A stretch of 64,000 nt of DNA from Echinococcus granulosus (taxonomy: Eukaryota > Platyhelminthes > Cestoda > Cyclophyllidea > Taeniidae). How positions within the stretch are numbered: the stretch's first letter is position 1; each line of letters opens with the position of its first letter. The position numbers were made by a program, and so were the translations under genes. The notes under the pieces are model-generated. The model did no database searches, was not told the origin of the DNA, and worked only from the letters and a program-made list of their open reading frames with translations. The stretch lies in NCBI RefSeq assembly GCF_000524195.1, contig NW_020170401.1, positions 382,705 to 446,704 of the forward strand, written 5' to 3'. Shown in pieces: positions 38,547 to 51,232 of this stretch.

Positions 38547-39627
38547 TGTAATACTTCAAGTCCCTCCTGAAGTCGGAAGAAGTCATAATAATAAAACGGA
38601 ATATGCATTGCCGACGCAGAGAGGGGCTGAGGGACTCCTGGCATGACCCCGAGGCCATCCCGTCCAACAGAAGCACAAAGGCGGAGGCTCAAGTTCCCGC
38701 AAAATTAAAATGACTACTTAAACAAACAATCAAGGTATTGCGTGGCCGTCTCACCATTTAAACATCATCTTCGGCGCTCCCCTCAATCAAACTCTCTCGT
38801 CAGCCATCACAACGTAGTCAGTGACGTGAGAAAAACACCCAAGAGCCAATCAGCTACCCCAGTCATCGGCATTGCATGTAAATGATAAAATACCTGACTG
38901 CAATGTCCATGGTTTCTCTTGTCAATTCCGCTGGATCTGGAAATTTGCCCCTTTTGGGAACTGCATTAGGGGAAGGTGGGAGTGTGCAGGCCACTGCGTA
39001 TATCCATCACCAGTCGTAGGAAGACTGGCTAAAAAAGAGGAGGTCATTTATTGAAGGATGGGGTTCAAATAGTTTCTGTCCCTCCTTGCCACTTACTCGA
39101 ACTTCAGGGCTGCCGAGCCTTATCTATCTGGTTTCTATTCAGATTGAGAATGGGTTGAGGAGGCATCATATGTTCCCTTCATTTACATCTTCGTACAGGT
39201 ATCGTAGACAGCTCCGCATCGCACTTTTCAGACGGTTTACACCTACAGCTAGTGTCACTCTGGCTGTTAACAACATTCTGTAGAACACGGACTGGGGTAG
39301 TTGCTATGGCTAGACGCCATTTTTGATCCTTCTGTGGGGGTAGTCACGGATTTTCCCATCCCTAGGCCAAGCCCTTCTTCAATCATGTTGAGGTTTAGCA
39401 TTTGGTAGGTGAATTCAGAGCGGTTGTCCTTTATGATAGGGTTCACTTTCCCCTGCCAACAATATAAACATAATACTAGGGCACATTATGTATTGCCGAC
39501 GTACAAATGGACTGAAGGGCTACTGGCATGCCCCGGAGGCCATGCCGCCCAGCGAAACTACGAAGACGGAGCTTTAAGTGCCTTTGATAATACAACAAAA
39601 TGTTGAACGTACAGCCCAAGTATTCCA
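38547..39627 (-). mobile_element. TRIM copy 11, full length
   Basis: LTRs at 38,547-38,742 and 39,463-39,627. The second has lost its first ~30 bases but keeps the hairpin block. The primer-binding side reads ctgccaacaa. The flanks attg and attt fit a 4-bp duplication with one change. It is intergenic, between the two genes. Confidence 0.85.
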
Positions 39628-40220
39628 ATTTTGTGCCCACATGCGTGATAAGACTTTGGATAATTTACATCTAAAATCGGATTATCTAATTCACTTCTAA
39701 ACAGTTCTTTGAACTATTATGCCTTCTCTAAAATGAGACAAATTGGATGCGATGCTTCTGCAGCTCTGAAATCGTCAAAATGTCGTGCTCTGAAGCAGAT
39801 AAGCTTAAATCTCATTCATCGGGTTTTAATCTACGAGGAGTTGAAGAGACGAAAAAGTAGTACAAAGTTGATGTGAAAGTACTGGTGATCTTATACACCT
39901 GTGTGCCTGTAATGTGCCATCACCAACGCTGGCGTGTGGAGAGCCATACGGCCACCTGACGATATGCTCTTTTGTTGCTTCAGTAAATCCTTTTTTCTTT
40001 TCTGTAGCTACATTAAATCACACAATTTCTTTCTATTTGAGCCTGACTTATGCAGTTCCATGCTTCCGCTATTTTTGAAATAAAAATTAAACTTCTATAA
40101 GAGGGAGAGTAAGAGTTTACCTGGGTTCATTGACGGTAATAGGGGAACACTTAAAGGGCTGTGTGTAGTAAACCTCGAAAGTGGTACAGCCAAGGAACTG
40201 GATAAGTATGGGTGCAATAC

Positions 40221-41204
40221 TGTAATACTTTATTGTTTAGTTAACTCTCTCCCTGCCATTGTATGTCCATTGGGCGGCACGGCATTTGGGCCATGCCAGT
40301 AGATCCTCCAGCCCTTCTGCTTTTGGCACTTTGTTTTCTATTATCTAAAGAGGAAGTCTCACGGTGCCATATTGCTGAACGTCAAACCTTAACATGACTG
40401 GGGGAGAGCATATGCCAAGGATGGGAGAATCTGTGACGACTCCTAATAAAGGGTTAAAAATGACGTCTCCCTTTGGCAATTACCCCAGCCCGTGTTCTGC
40501 GGGAACGCTATTGCCTACTGAAGAGACAGTGACTGTGATCTATCTGGGAAGTTAGTTACAGAGCCGCCTACGGTACCCGCAGGAGGTATCAATGAAATAA
40601 ACACGCGACGTCTCCTCCACCTCCCCACTAGCTGGATAGAAGTAAAATAGCTTATTGTGAGAACGACGTGAGAAGAAGATATGGATGCAAAATTTCACCT
40701 CCCGTAACTATTATTAAGCCCTGTTATTTATTAGATGCCTCTGCCTTTAATCAAGAGGGCTTCCGACTAGTGATGGAACTGTGTGATGTTTAACTAGCTC
40801 CCTCGTCTTCCAATGTAGGTTTTAAACAGGCTGAACTTGCAGATCCATTGGAAATGCCAAGAGAGATTAGTGATATTACAGTCAGTTGTCTTCTCAGTTA
40901 CACGCGAATTCCATGACTGACGCTGCTGGATGGTTGATGATTTTCTCACAGCCCCGACTGCTTTGTGATGGCTGACGAGGGAGATTGACTAGGGGGAGTG
41001 CCAGAGACGACGCTTTTATGGAGATGGGGGCTATGTACTATTTAATTTATTTGTATAACTCTTTGTTTTGGTTCCCAGGGCCACTTAGAGCTCCCCTATT
41101 GCACCTCCTTTGGGAGGAATGTTCTCCGGGCTATGCCAGCAGCCTCTGTACGCCAGCAGTACATTTACAGGCTTTCATACTCGGCAAAGTCTCCGGGCGC
41201 TACA
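40221..41204 (+). mobile_element. TRIM copy 12, full length
   Basis: LTRs at 40,221-40,371 (TGTAATAC start) and 41,034-41,204 (ends GCGCTACA). The polypurine tract ggagatggggg is at 41,020-41,030. The flanks atac and gtac fit a 4-bp duplication with one change. It lies 0.6 kb from copy 11 in the opposite orientation. Confidence 0.87.
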
Positions 41205-44200
41205 GTACATTTCCTCCACTTTAATTTTATAGAAAAATTTCATTTATAACTACAACTTCCAGACCTCTAAAACAAGTTAGCTCTTTAGGTGAAATGCGGG
41301 AAATAGTCGGGTAATTTTACAACAGCCATTCGTAGAAGGATAGTCATGGAAAAAGTGATTTAGCTGTAGATTGGAAAGAGGTCCCTAAAAAATTGTTACT
41401 TAAGGCTTGATATTTCACTATAGGTTTTAAAAAGCTAGCTTGAAGCTCTTAAACACGTGAATCGGATTTCACTCGTACTCTAAACTGAAATTTAGTACAC
41501 AAAAAAGCTGATAGAAAAGTTTTCATTTTCAGGTGTTTTGTGGATGTGAATAGGTGACAGGAGTATAGTTTCTGCGTAAAGTCAATTGTAGAGCACAAAG
41601 CCACCACAACAACCGATCCGTAAGTGGAATTTTATGTCTAAATTAACTAAAATTTGCTCCCTTCTAATCTCTCAATGCAGTTCATTCAGTAGGCGATCCG
41701 TTTTGAATGGTACCTTTGGCACAATGCTTAAATGGGTTAACTTTTGCAATAAAAGGGAGGAGAAATGACAAGATCTTTCCACAATATCTCCCCAATTATG
41801 AGCCATGGTAGTGTACAGTTAATTTGTCCAACTTACACAACTGTTAGTCAAATCTGTCAAACGGTGAAAAGGCCAACGTGGCTACACTACTGACTAGTCT
41901 CCATTGACATTTGTAATTATACACGGCGCTTAATGCCACTTATCCTCGAGGAGATGTGTGATACCGAACACTTGGAAATGTGAATGCCCTCAAAGATGAC
42001 AACTGCCTCTGTTGGTGATTATGCCTGCCTGACTGGCTGTGAAAAAAGAAGTCATAACAGGAGAGGAATTCGTCGAAAGGCTGTTAAGGTAAGGAAATAA
42101 GTTCGTCTCCCTTGTAATCTATGATTCTTTCAACATGGAAAGAGCTCTCAGATTTTAACTTTTTGCAGTGCCGAGTGTCTAAGGGTAAAATACCTGGCTC
42201 TAGACACTCCGTTTTGATAATTCTGCTTTCGTTTCCCAGCCGGCTACCCCATTTTGCTGAATGTTGAAGGCAACAAAAGATGAAAATTTTTTGGTGTAGG
42301 GATGAGCACAGAAAACGGAGTAGGAGGGACAACAGCGTCTCCTTTCAGCCCCAATCGTAAGTGCATTTCAAGGTCCTTTCAGAGGTAGGGTCTTCTTTCC
42401 ATTGACTGACCATTCAGTCCTGGTTAGTGACAAATTGTATCAAATGGGGTGACCTCTTCCTTGGTAGCTACGATATCTTCAGGAAAGGAACAATTTCTAC
42501 TGAATGATTGTGCCTGAAGCCCCTTCTCATACACATCCGCACACAAATCATGAATGAAAAACGAAAACGACCGGATGATCCTTGAAGTACATTTGTGATA
42601 CAAGTTACAGGTTCCACCACTACCCCCTTGAAGATGCTGCAGATGCATACAAATTGGCTCATCACTGATGTTGAATATGCCAATTGTTTGCTACTAAAAA
42701 GGAGATAATATCTTCTAGAACATGAGGAACACGCCTTTAATGTTCCGTCACCGAGATAAAATCATTCACATAATTCCTAGATAGCAATTTCTACTGCCTT
42801 ATATCCCCAAAATTTGACAGAAAGCCTCTGCAACTTTGCAAGCAAGTCAACCCCAGTTTGGAAAGCACACAGGCCTGGATCAAGTCCATCAAGCTTAAAT
42901 GACATTCTTCAAGGTTTCAAAGTACAGGTAGAATGGTGCATAGGTACTTTCATAATGCATGCATCGAAGTGCACTTTATAAGTCCCTTCAGTTGCAACAA
43001 GTCACCTCGGCCATCTATTACCGAAAATCGTAATAATTTTTTGGAACCTGGTATTGACGGAAACAATAATTGTTTCAGCAGTTCAAGCGGTCTCATAGAA
43101 ATTCTCGACTTTTTTGATGAAGGCGCATCTTTAGAGGCAACACTTACTTTACTTTTGTGACAGTAAGAATCTAACTAATTCCAGGTAAACCGTCATCTAG
43201 ATTTCGCTGAACAGTGACTTCGGAGGTGGAACATTTGTCGTAGACGGTTGAGTCTTTAGCAATCCTGTTGAAGCCATGCCAATCTGAGGCAATTCTTTTC
43301 AGTTTTGGGGACACAATGCCGAATGATGGGTGGACGTAAATGAACTATCTACGATATCTCTATGCTGCAAGATTTCGAAGGTAGATCGGATAGATGAATG
43401 GGTGGTATTGAAGGGAAGAAAAGGATGGATAAATGTGTTAGTTTAATAAAATTATTTTTGCCACCCTTAGCACTAACCGTTTGTGGGAGTAGTGACTTTC
43501 ATACAAATGTCATGAGACCTTGAAAACTAGAAGTCAATTTGACGCCTTACAACTCAATTTGGAAGCGGACTGTGATGCAAGGTGACGTAAAAGCCTCACA
43601 TAAGGCTTGTTTTCGTCTTTTTTTTGCACCTGACTACACTGTGATGGACAAATTGGCTGAGTGACTTCAAGGAGCAATGGAAACGACACCCGAAAGGGAA
43701 GTTATGATAAGCCGATAATTGTCTAAGCCGTGCCTAAACCTACAAGCTACCAATTTCCTGCGATTCCTCTCAAATGTGGGCAGAATGTGTTTTTTTCCTA
43801 CAACAAGGCATCTTAGCTCTCAGCTTATCTGCGGTGGCTTACTAATGCCAAACCCATTTTGAGTCACAATTCGGTTTGACCAGAATTAGAAGCACAGGCA
43901 CCCCATTTGGTAATCATTTTATCTAATCAGGAACTTTACTAGATGTTAAGAAGATAATAAGATGAGACGCGAAATTAAAGATTCGTAAGGGAACGCAGTT
44001 TAGGTTCTTATTATAGGCGACGCTATTACATACAAATATTTCATAATACCGCTCAATCAGAGAGGATAAGACTTGACAACTTAGTAAAAAATTAGCAATC
44101 ATGGCAAGTTTTAAGAGACAAATACATATTTTTTAGTCTGTTTTATTGACTGATGCCCATTTTTCCCCCAATATGTTTTGTTTGGTAACAAATTAGCAGT

Positions 44201-44969
44201 TATTTAAAAATTGGCGTTAAAACTGAAGCAGGCGAGCGAAAAAATGCACGTAGAAATATTTTAACCTTTTAAGAGTGTTACACTCTGAAAAATTAAGCTA
44301 CTATTGTCTTAAAGTTTGCAGCTGGCGATCACATGATTTCAAGGTCATACTGCCCGCCCAAGTAAAGTGAAGTAGTCATGGTATTGTGTGCCGATGTTTG
44401 TCAGATAACTTGAACTTTTATAATAATTTCTTATAGTTTTAAGTAGCTTATTGTGCCAACTCTTGCATCAATTTAGGTCAGCTCGTTTTCTTAGTTACTT
44501 TTTACAGAATGCAAAGTCGTGTACAAAGACGAACAAATAATGAAGTAGTAACTTTGTGGACCCATTGTAGTAGGGCCAATTTAGTTGCAAATGTCGAGTT
44601 ATTCTTTAAGACAAGTTATGTAAGGGTATTTTTGTTACAGTAGGTTTATCATTTTTGTAGCCAGTTCTTAGCTAGTGGAAACTACGCTTGCACCTAAGAT
44701 AGTTTGTGCATCATCTTATGGTCATTAGTTATTCCGTTTTTGTCACACTACCCAATCGAAGAGTTTGCTTAAGAATGGCACGCCAATAGTTGTTTTGTGA
44801 AAATCTACAACACTTATGCTTAAAGCTGTGGTTCCCCCAAAACTTTTGCTTTTTGACTAAATTTCAGATATTATTTTTCCAACCATTAATGTATTCCTGA
44901 TACCGTATTGATAAGCGGGACTCTAAGGCAACTACGGTATTATTTTGAGTGATTCATTGATGCCGCAAT
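41205..44969. other. Upstream region of the TTLL3-like gene, no gene seen
   Basis: AT-rich sequence between TRIM copy 12 and the TTLL3-like start codon. It probably includes the promoter and 5' untranslated sequence; no specific element can be supported. Confidence 0.5.
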
Positions 44970-45162
44970 ATGACTTTTCCCCGACGCTCCAACTCCCTGG
45001 GTCTCACCAGAGCCTTTTCCAGTTTGCTCTCCTCAAAGCACTTTAGCAATTACAATGCTATGCATACAGAACTTCCTATGGAGTATTTGGCCCGGAAAAT
45101 TTCAGCCAAAGGCACGCTAGTCTTGCCTCTCAATGAACGCAATTCCGTCCCAGGACCGATTC
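44970..45162 (+). CDS. TTLL3: TTLL3/TTLL8-like tubulin glycylase, exon 1 (N-terminal extension)
   Basis: This is the likely first coding exon of a tubulin tyrosine ligase-like glycylase, an enzyme that adds glycine to tubulin tails in cilia and flagella. The ATG at 44,970 is the first after an in-frame stop at 44,958. The exon encodes 64 residues (MTFPRRSNS... to VPGPI) plus one base, and ends at a consensus gtgagt donor in phase 1. This part is not conserved in vertebrate TTLL3. It is assigned because its donor phase fits the exon at 45,591 exactly. The whole gene is seven exons here, about 492 residues, and runs off the right edge before the ATP-grasp catalytic core. Medium confidence for this exon; an upstream start is possible. 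Confidence 0.6.
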
Positions 45163-45590
45163 GTGAGTTGCTAATCATTTGAAATGATCCAAGGTGCTTG
45201 TCGCTTTGCAACTTATTTAAGGCGAGTATTATTTGCATATGCGTTGGATTAGGTCTTTATTTTGGTCAGCTAATGAAAGTGGGATTTAAAACGGAGTTTC
45301 AATGCGTCAATTCATCGAATAGTCCATTAGCTATTTGCCTTGGCATTTTCAACATCAGATTGTGATCTTTGGTAAATTCTTGCTATTTACTTTGTTTCAA
45401 AAGACTTTAAAAAAAGGCGACATAAGATCCGAATCTAATGGTAGGTCCCGAGTGTCTTCACCAGTCATGATTCAATCACAAGACTACTAACAATCATAAA
45501 CCAATTACAGGCTTGCTCAAACTCCATTGGTTGATCCAACCACCAGAATATGTGCATGTGCAGTTCCTTTCACTTTTCTGTCCTCTTTAG

Positions 45591-46183
45591 CTTCGCATAG
45601 ACGCAGTCTAGAAAGGCGTCACTTCAAGCATCCTCTCGTCTCTATTGCGCCACTCATCTCAAATCACCTGCCTTTTCATCATTTCGACGAAGTCTGTCTT
45701 TCGGATCCGCCCCCTGCAGGTACTGTCAGTGTCTATGGTAACCATTTGGCCACAATCCACTTCGCTTGCGTCGAATCTCCTGAGGTGAATCACAGCATGA
45801 GCACCAGTTTAAAACAACTTGAAGGAGACGATTCTGCACAAACTGCATCCTCTCAAGAAGCTCCGATCTTTGCCGTCCATGGGTCGTCTTCTACCCGGAC
45901 CAAAACGTCTATTCCTGGAGCAAAGTTGCCCCTGCCACCCTCTACTGCTCCTGCTTCAAAAAAACGAAGTCCGGACGACTGTTTAAGTCCCAGATCCAAG
46001 GTCAGTGGTTGCAGCAGACAGAATGGCACCAGTGGTAGTGCCAATGCTGAAGGAGTGGATGGAATTGTTGCGGGATCTGCCACATGCCTACTGGCCAGTC
46101 GACGGAACTCGAAACCTACTGTCTGTACTGTGGATCCTGCTGTCCTTGTGAAGGCAAAGAGTGTTGCAGATGAAGCAATCAAG
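45591..46183 (+). CDS. TTLL3: TTLL3/TTLL8-like tubulin glycylase, exon 2
   Basis: The acceptor follows a strong pyrimidine tract ending tcctctttag. Two bases complete the split codon, and the exon adds residues 65-262 without a stop. Most of it is Ser/Pro/Ala-rich and probably disordered, which gives a long N-terminal extension relative to short vertebrate TTLL3 forms. The last residues, AVLVKAKSVADEAIK, match the 'AK..VE.AIK' start of the conserved glycylase region. The donor is gtgaga in phase 0. The frame is also open upstream of this acceptor to about 45,500, so an alternative acceptor at 45,511 cannot be excluded. Confidence 0.8.
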
Positions 46184-49100
46184 GTGAGAACTTAAAGACT
46201 CCCTTCAAATACACCAAATTCTGAACCACAAATTTGTGTACTTTCAAGCATTTCTAACTGGAAGTATTTTGCTGGTTGCTAATCCTCCTAGCACTCGTAT
46301 TTTCGCTTCTTTCTACCCCTTGCTTGCCTTCTTAAATATTTTTTGCTAAAAATTGTTGCTACTTGCCGGACGGAAATCGCAGTAAAGAATGATATACTTC
46401 TACTCCAACTTGCAGCAGAATGCATGACTGGTTGAACAGCGTCCGCATGTTTTTTACAAATGCCTGTGTACATTTTTTAAATTTATCCACTAAATTAGCA
46501 TATTTTTTAACAGCCTCCTACCTTAGAAAATTTTATTGCGTCCGTTCGTTACGTTGTAACGTAACTTTTGCTATGTAACGATTGCAGAAAGTTGCTCCAC
46601 ACCTGATGATAACTTAGAAGGGCTTTAAAAACAGATTACGCCGGGTCTTGGGTCACAAATTTCTGATATTTGCCGACACGTAACTGGGGAAAACTTTATT
46701 GCAAGGTATGATATGGGCAAAATTACTACACATGACCACTTTTTCTGAAGACTTATCTATTCCTCTTATGCTCTTCGCAGATCACCTCTTCAATTTATGT
46801 AGTTGTCTTCTGGACGTTTGAGGCACTCTGCATCCATCATGCCAGCAATTTGACTATTTTTATAGGGTTCTATACACTAATAGACAACTTCAATAGAGAC
46901 AATCTGCCTTTGCCTTAGAATAATAAATCCTAAACTACTCCCCTAGGATAGCCGGAAGTTGTCACATTACATGCAAAGACACGACCTGCCGCTACTCCTC
47001 ACCCAGCCTTTTCAAATTTTAATGGGACGACACATTTAACGAGTTTTTCTGAACGCCTATCACACCTTACTGTAGCAACGGTCATCTACTTCTCCGATCT
47101 TTGAGTTAGGTGCCATAAAATTCTGGCATTTGATGTCCAAGTGTGTTTCATTCACTTTTTTGGTCGAGATTAAAGTGCTGAAGGCATTAGGGGGTATGCG
47201 CAGGGTTTACTTTGAACGACTTCCGGACTGTAAACCCAGCAGTTGATTAAATTTTGGAAGGAGTCGGAAATCTCACATTTGACTTAGGTTAACAAAAGTG
47301 CCGTTAGGTTAAATTCAAAAGGACAATTGTATCTTAAAACAACATCTGTCATTTTATATTCAAATATCTAAGTTTTTATAAAAATTTGAGTAATTTTGTT
47401 GTTTAGTTAAGGACTCGGTGCTGAAAAGCTTCTCCCATTTTGTTGATGGGGTTGGTGATATGAGGTTGTTGTTAACAGGAGTAGCAATTCGTTGTGTTTT
47501 AGCCACCTAATTCTACCCATCTTATGAAAAACAAAGTTGATAGATCCATTATTTATGTTAAATAGCCCTGTAGACCCTCCAGCTGGTAGTCCTTTGTTTT
47601 CGCCTTTGGAGGTCTCTATGTTGGGCACTCCCATATGGTCTTTTTCCAGTGATGGAATTCCTTAGGGAGCATAATCTTCTACTGGGCATATTTGCTGATT
47701 CAGGCAAATCCGTGCTCCCAGCACAATTTCCCCTTGACGTAGCAGTCGGCTCGTTGGTCATAGGTAAGGAATCTAGTTGTGGCTCCATTAAGGAGAAAAC
47801 TGAATTTTGAATAGTATTTTTCACTTGCTGATCATTTTTGTTGCTGGCTATCCTCAACGAACCTGTAATTCAGTCAATGGTGTCGATTGATTACACTCTA
47901 TGACCCCAGACGAATATTGTTATTTACCAGTACTGAAAAATTGCTAATGTCAAGCCTGTGATCTCTAGATTGTGGTTTTAGATCTGGAAAAGTTTACCCT
48001 GATGTTCTATGCCACACCCAACTTCGGTGAGGAAAAAAGGCAATTTAGTTGTACGATCCTCTGTTGCATTTTAAACAAGAATCCAATTTGATTCTCTTTT
48101 TTAAAAAGGACAGGAATGTATGCCTTATAAGGAGTTTGCCCAGTAGTGATTTATTGCGGTAAACCATGCGAAGTAATGTGTCTGATGCTCTGTCGCATGT
48201 ACGGTCTGAATAGGCGCCGATTTCCTCTTTATTACTACCCTAAGAAGTTGTTTTGCTTTTAAATAAATTTCTTTCGCAGTTTCAATGTCTCCACTTTGAT
48301 CTACTTTGCGATTGTTTCAGTCCACTTTTCGAAGTTGAAGAACTGATCACTCACAATGGTCTATTAACTGACGTGACATGAGATCGGAAAAAATGTCTTA
48401 CCTAAAATGTACAAGACCTGTGAAAGAACAGTTTTGTACCTGATGTAGTGGTTTTCCACCATTTTTAGAGGAAAGTCTGCTAAAAAATACGGAAAGCCCT
48501 CTGTTTTATTTTGCCTCTTCTCTGCACAACCGCCAAATGAAGCAAATTATAAAGCGATCACCCCTCTTCCACTTCCACTACTTTTTATTTCCACCGTAAT
48601 AACCTACTCTTTATTACTAGAAACATGATTTGGCTAATTAAAGGCTTATTGGTGCCTTTTTGAGCACTCATCTGTAATCCAGTCAAATTAGGACTCCGTC
48701 CAATAGAATTAGACCAATAAAGTGTCAGGGAAATACTAAAAATTGTTGATTTTTGGAAAAGAAAATATGGGATGTTATATCTTTTGGAAATGCTTTAGTT
48801 TCTTTCCTTGCGAAAGCATATGCTTAAGTTACTCAAGTTCCTTCTTTTAGCTTCTTTGATAAGGGATTTCTCTGGGCGAGTCCAGTTTACCTCTTAATTT
48901 TAAATTGTCTAATTCTAAATAGTGCAATTTTTGCGTTAGTTTAGCATTTTAAATCAAACTTTTTTCGTCGTCTTCTCTGACAGCTTTAGTAAACAATGAC
49001 TCGGGAAGGAGGAAAAACGTGTGCCCAGATTCACCTCTCTAGCACGAAGCCCAAGGCAAGATGGGTATCTCAGCTAAATTGGCTCAAAAGCATTTTTTTG

Positions 49101-51007
49101 AGTTTGCACTTTGCATGCTTTTTCCAGATGATATCGTAGCTTTACTTGAGTGAATTTTTGATTAAAGTATGGATAATATGAGCAGATTAAGTTTCGAGTT
49201 TGGAGGAAAATTGGTCCCCCTAGTGTGGAGGAACCAGTGAAACAGGGATATCAACCACGCCGCAAGATGGACATTACTGGGAAAAAATATACCTCCAGCA
49301 AGTGTTTTTGCTTGTAGTGTAGAGCAGATGCTGATTGCTACATACATCCAATCGGCCGCTTCCGCAAAACCGGATCTGTCCGTGTCCTGACTCATGACGA
49401 TCTTGTTACATTTTCTACGAGAGTCACGTATATGTGACTCTCCGATTTTCTTATCATAATCGTAATGTGAACCGATCGGTTGAGTTTAAGACCGCGAGAC
49501 AGGCGTGGTGTGTCCTTAGTCTAGGACGAATGGTAATAATTCGGCTTTTGAGGATCAGTTGTTGTGATAAAAAAGTATAGCCTCTAATCTTCCGTGTTGA
49601 CCTTCCTCTGACACATTAAAAGCCTACCAGTTGAATTCAGCAACGCATTGACGAGGTGAGTGTCCAAGAAAACACAAGCTTGAAGACATGAATACCTGTG
49701 CTTTAAATTTCTTGGTTGTTTCCCGTGTTTTTATTCTTAATCTGATGCTCCTCATTGTTGTTTGAATGTAAAATAACTTAAAACAAAATTAATCTCTCAT
49801 TTGTTTACGAATACAAAGTAAAAGTACACCTCATTCATTCGTCTTTTTTTCGTGAAGAAGAGTCATTATAATTCCATGCTGAAATAATTTCTGATACACG
49901 CAAAAAAACTGCCTTTTTCCCTTAACAACTTCTGCACCACGTCTTGGGAGACGAAGTTATTTAAAGGAATGTGGATTCGGCTTCATTAAGTGCAGAAAAA
50001 TCTGCTTGTTCTTTGCAAGAAATGGTGAATAGCAGGCTGAAAAACTCAAGAAGTGTCACTATTTTGGTTATAAAGTAGATAGTAATGCACATTTGTAATC
50101 ACTAACATAAGGTGGTAATTCCGAGTTGTTAACTATCTTTGGGACGTGCTCACGCTCTGTCACCGCAAATGGGGATTGTCGACCTCTGATTCAATTCTGT
50201 CGAGGGGCTTTTAGTACTAAGGCCATCACAGAGAGCTGGAAGTATCCCTTATGAAGTGTCGAATGAAAGTGTGATTGACTTACAAATCATCAATGCTTAA
50301 AAAGCTCCCATTCCGCTTTCAACGAGAATTAAGTTAAGGAGAAAATAATGAGAAGGGGCTTTTAATTTTCCCAATGCTAGAAGGGGATGCACACCAGCCC
50401 GCATGCCACGGTCCAGCCTAGTCTAGCCCAGCCACCGCCAATCAAAATGGCAGGCAACACTTGTGATGAATGTTTTTATGAAGAAGGACGTGAAATCCAC
50501 GAACATTTGCATAGGCAAAAAAGCTTTAACTACGGTACAGTAGAGTAGGACATTTGAATTTACTGTTGTGGACGTTTCAAAGACAGCCCTGTGTCCGCTC
50601 GTCTATTTGTCAGTAGCCACACCAAACGTGGTGTTTTCCAGTCCATAGCCTCGGCAGGCTAATCATCGCATAGCCTATATTGAAATTGTTCAAGTGACAA
50701 TTCCTTCCGTGGAAACGATGAACACAAGCTAGCCCATACTATTTGCCAAGATAGCCTTTCTTTGATGTCAACACTTCGGTACCGATGAGCAAGTGGAGCA
50801 GACAAATCCTTCCATACTGAAGTTGATTCTCAGGTCTTAGTTAAATCATGCTGGATAAGTGAATCGATGAATTAATGCAATTTCCACCCTTTGAAATGTT
50901 CTTTTCCCGCCTTTTGTAGCTAAATAAATCTTATTCCTTTTTCAAGTTCAAGTTTTCAGCATAATATATCCACCTTTGATAGACTTTCTGATGCCTTTTT
51001 ACTTCAG
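46184..51007 (+). other. TTLL3-like intron 2
   Basis: This 4.8-kb intron contains no TRIM copy. It holds the palindrome at 49,423-49,438 and a short inverted repeat (TTACGTT/AACGTAA) near 46,550. No gene is seen on either strand. Confidence 0.75.
49423..49438. repeat. Dispersed palindrome, copy 7
   Basis: GTCACGTATATGTGAC, with GA/TC flanks that extend the inverted symmetry to 20 bases. It is followed by tctccgattttcttatca. It lies in TTLL3-like intron 2. Confidence 0.65.
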
Positions 51008-51232
51008 AAAAACAAGATCTTCGCCGTTCTTGGACCCTATCGCCACATTCGAGAGGGCATGCGTCGACGGGGATGGGTGGAGAAGTTCTATCGAGCACCC
51101 CTTTTCACAATTGATGAACGTGTACTGGTCCTACTTAGTCCTAGTAGCCAGACAGCTGAAAACGCGGCTTCTACCAAAGAATGCACCGATGAAGACGTTG
51201 ATACCGTTCCTGAGGAGAAGATTTCAACTACT
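51008..51232 (+). CDS. TTLL3: TTLL3/TTLL8-like tubulin glycylase, exon 3 (RGWVEK motif)
   Basis: Residues 263-337. KNKIFAVLGPYRHIREGMRR then RGWVEKFY (283-290) correspond to the conserved 'KKIF.I.G.YP.IR..LR.RGWVEK' block, diagnostic of TTLL3/TTLL8 glycylases. An acidic stretch (TDEDVD, then EE at 331-332) follows, as in vertebrate TTLL3. The acceptor is acttcag and the donor gtaagc, both phase 0, and the joined sequence with exon 2 runs straight through the conserved block. Confidence 0.93.

Noticed and set aside
45511..45590. Alternative upstream part of TTLL3-like exon 2 (acceptor at 45,511)
   Set aside because: The frame is open, but its phase does not match the exon ending at 45,162, while the acceptor at 45,591 matches and has a much better pyrimidine tract.
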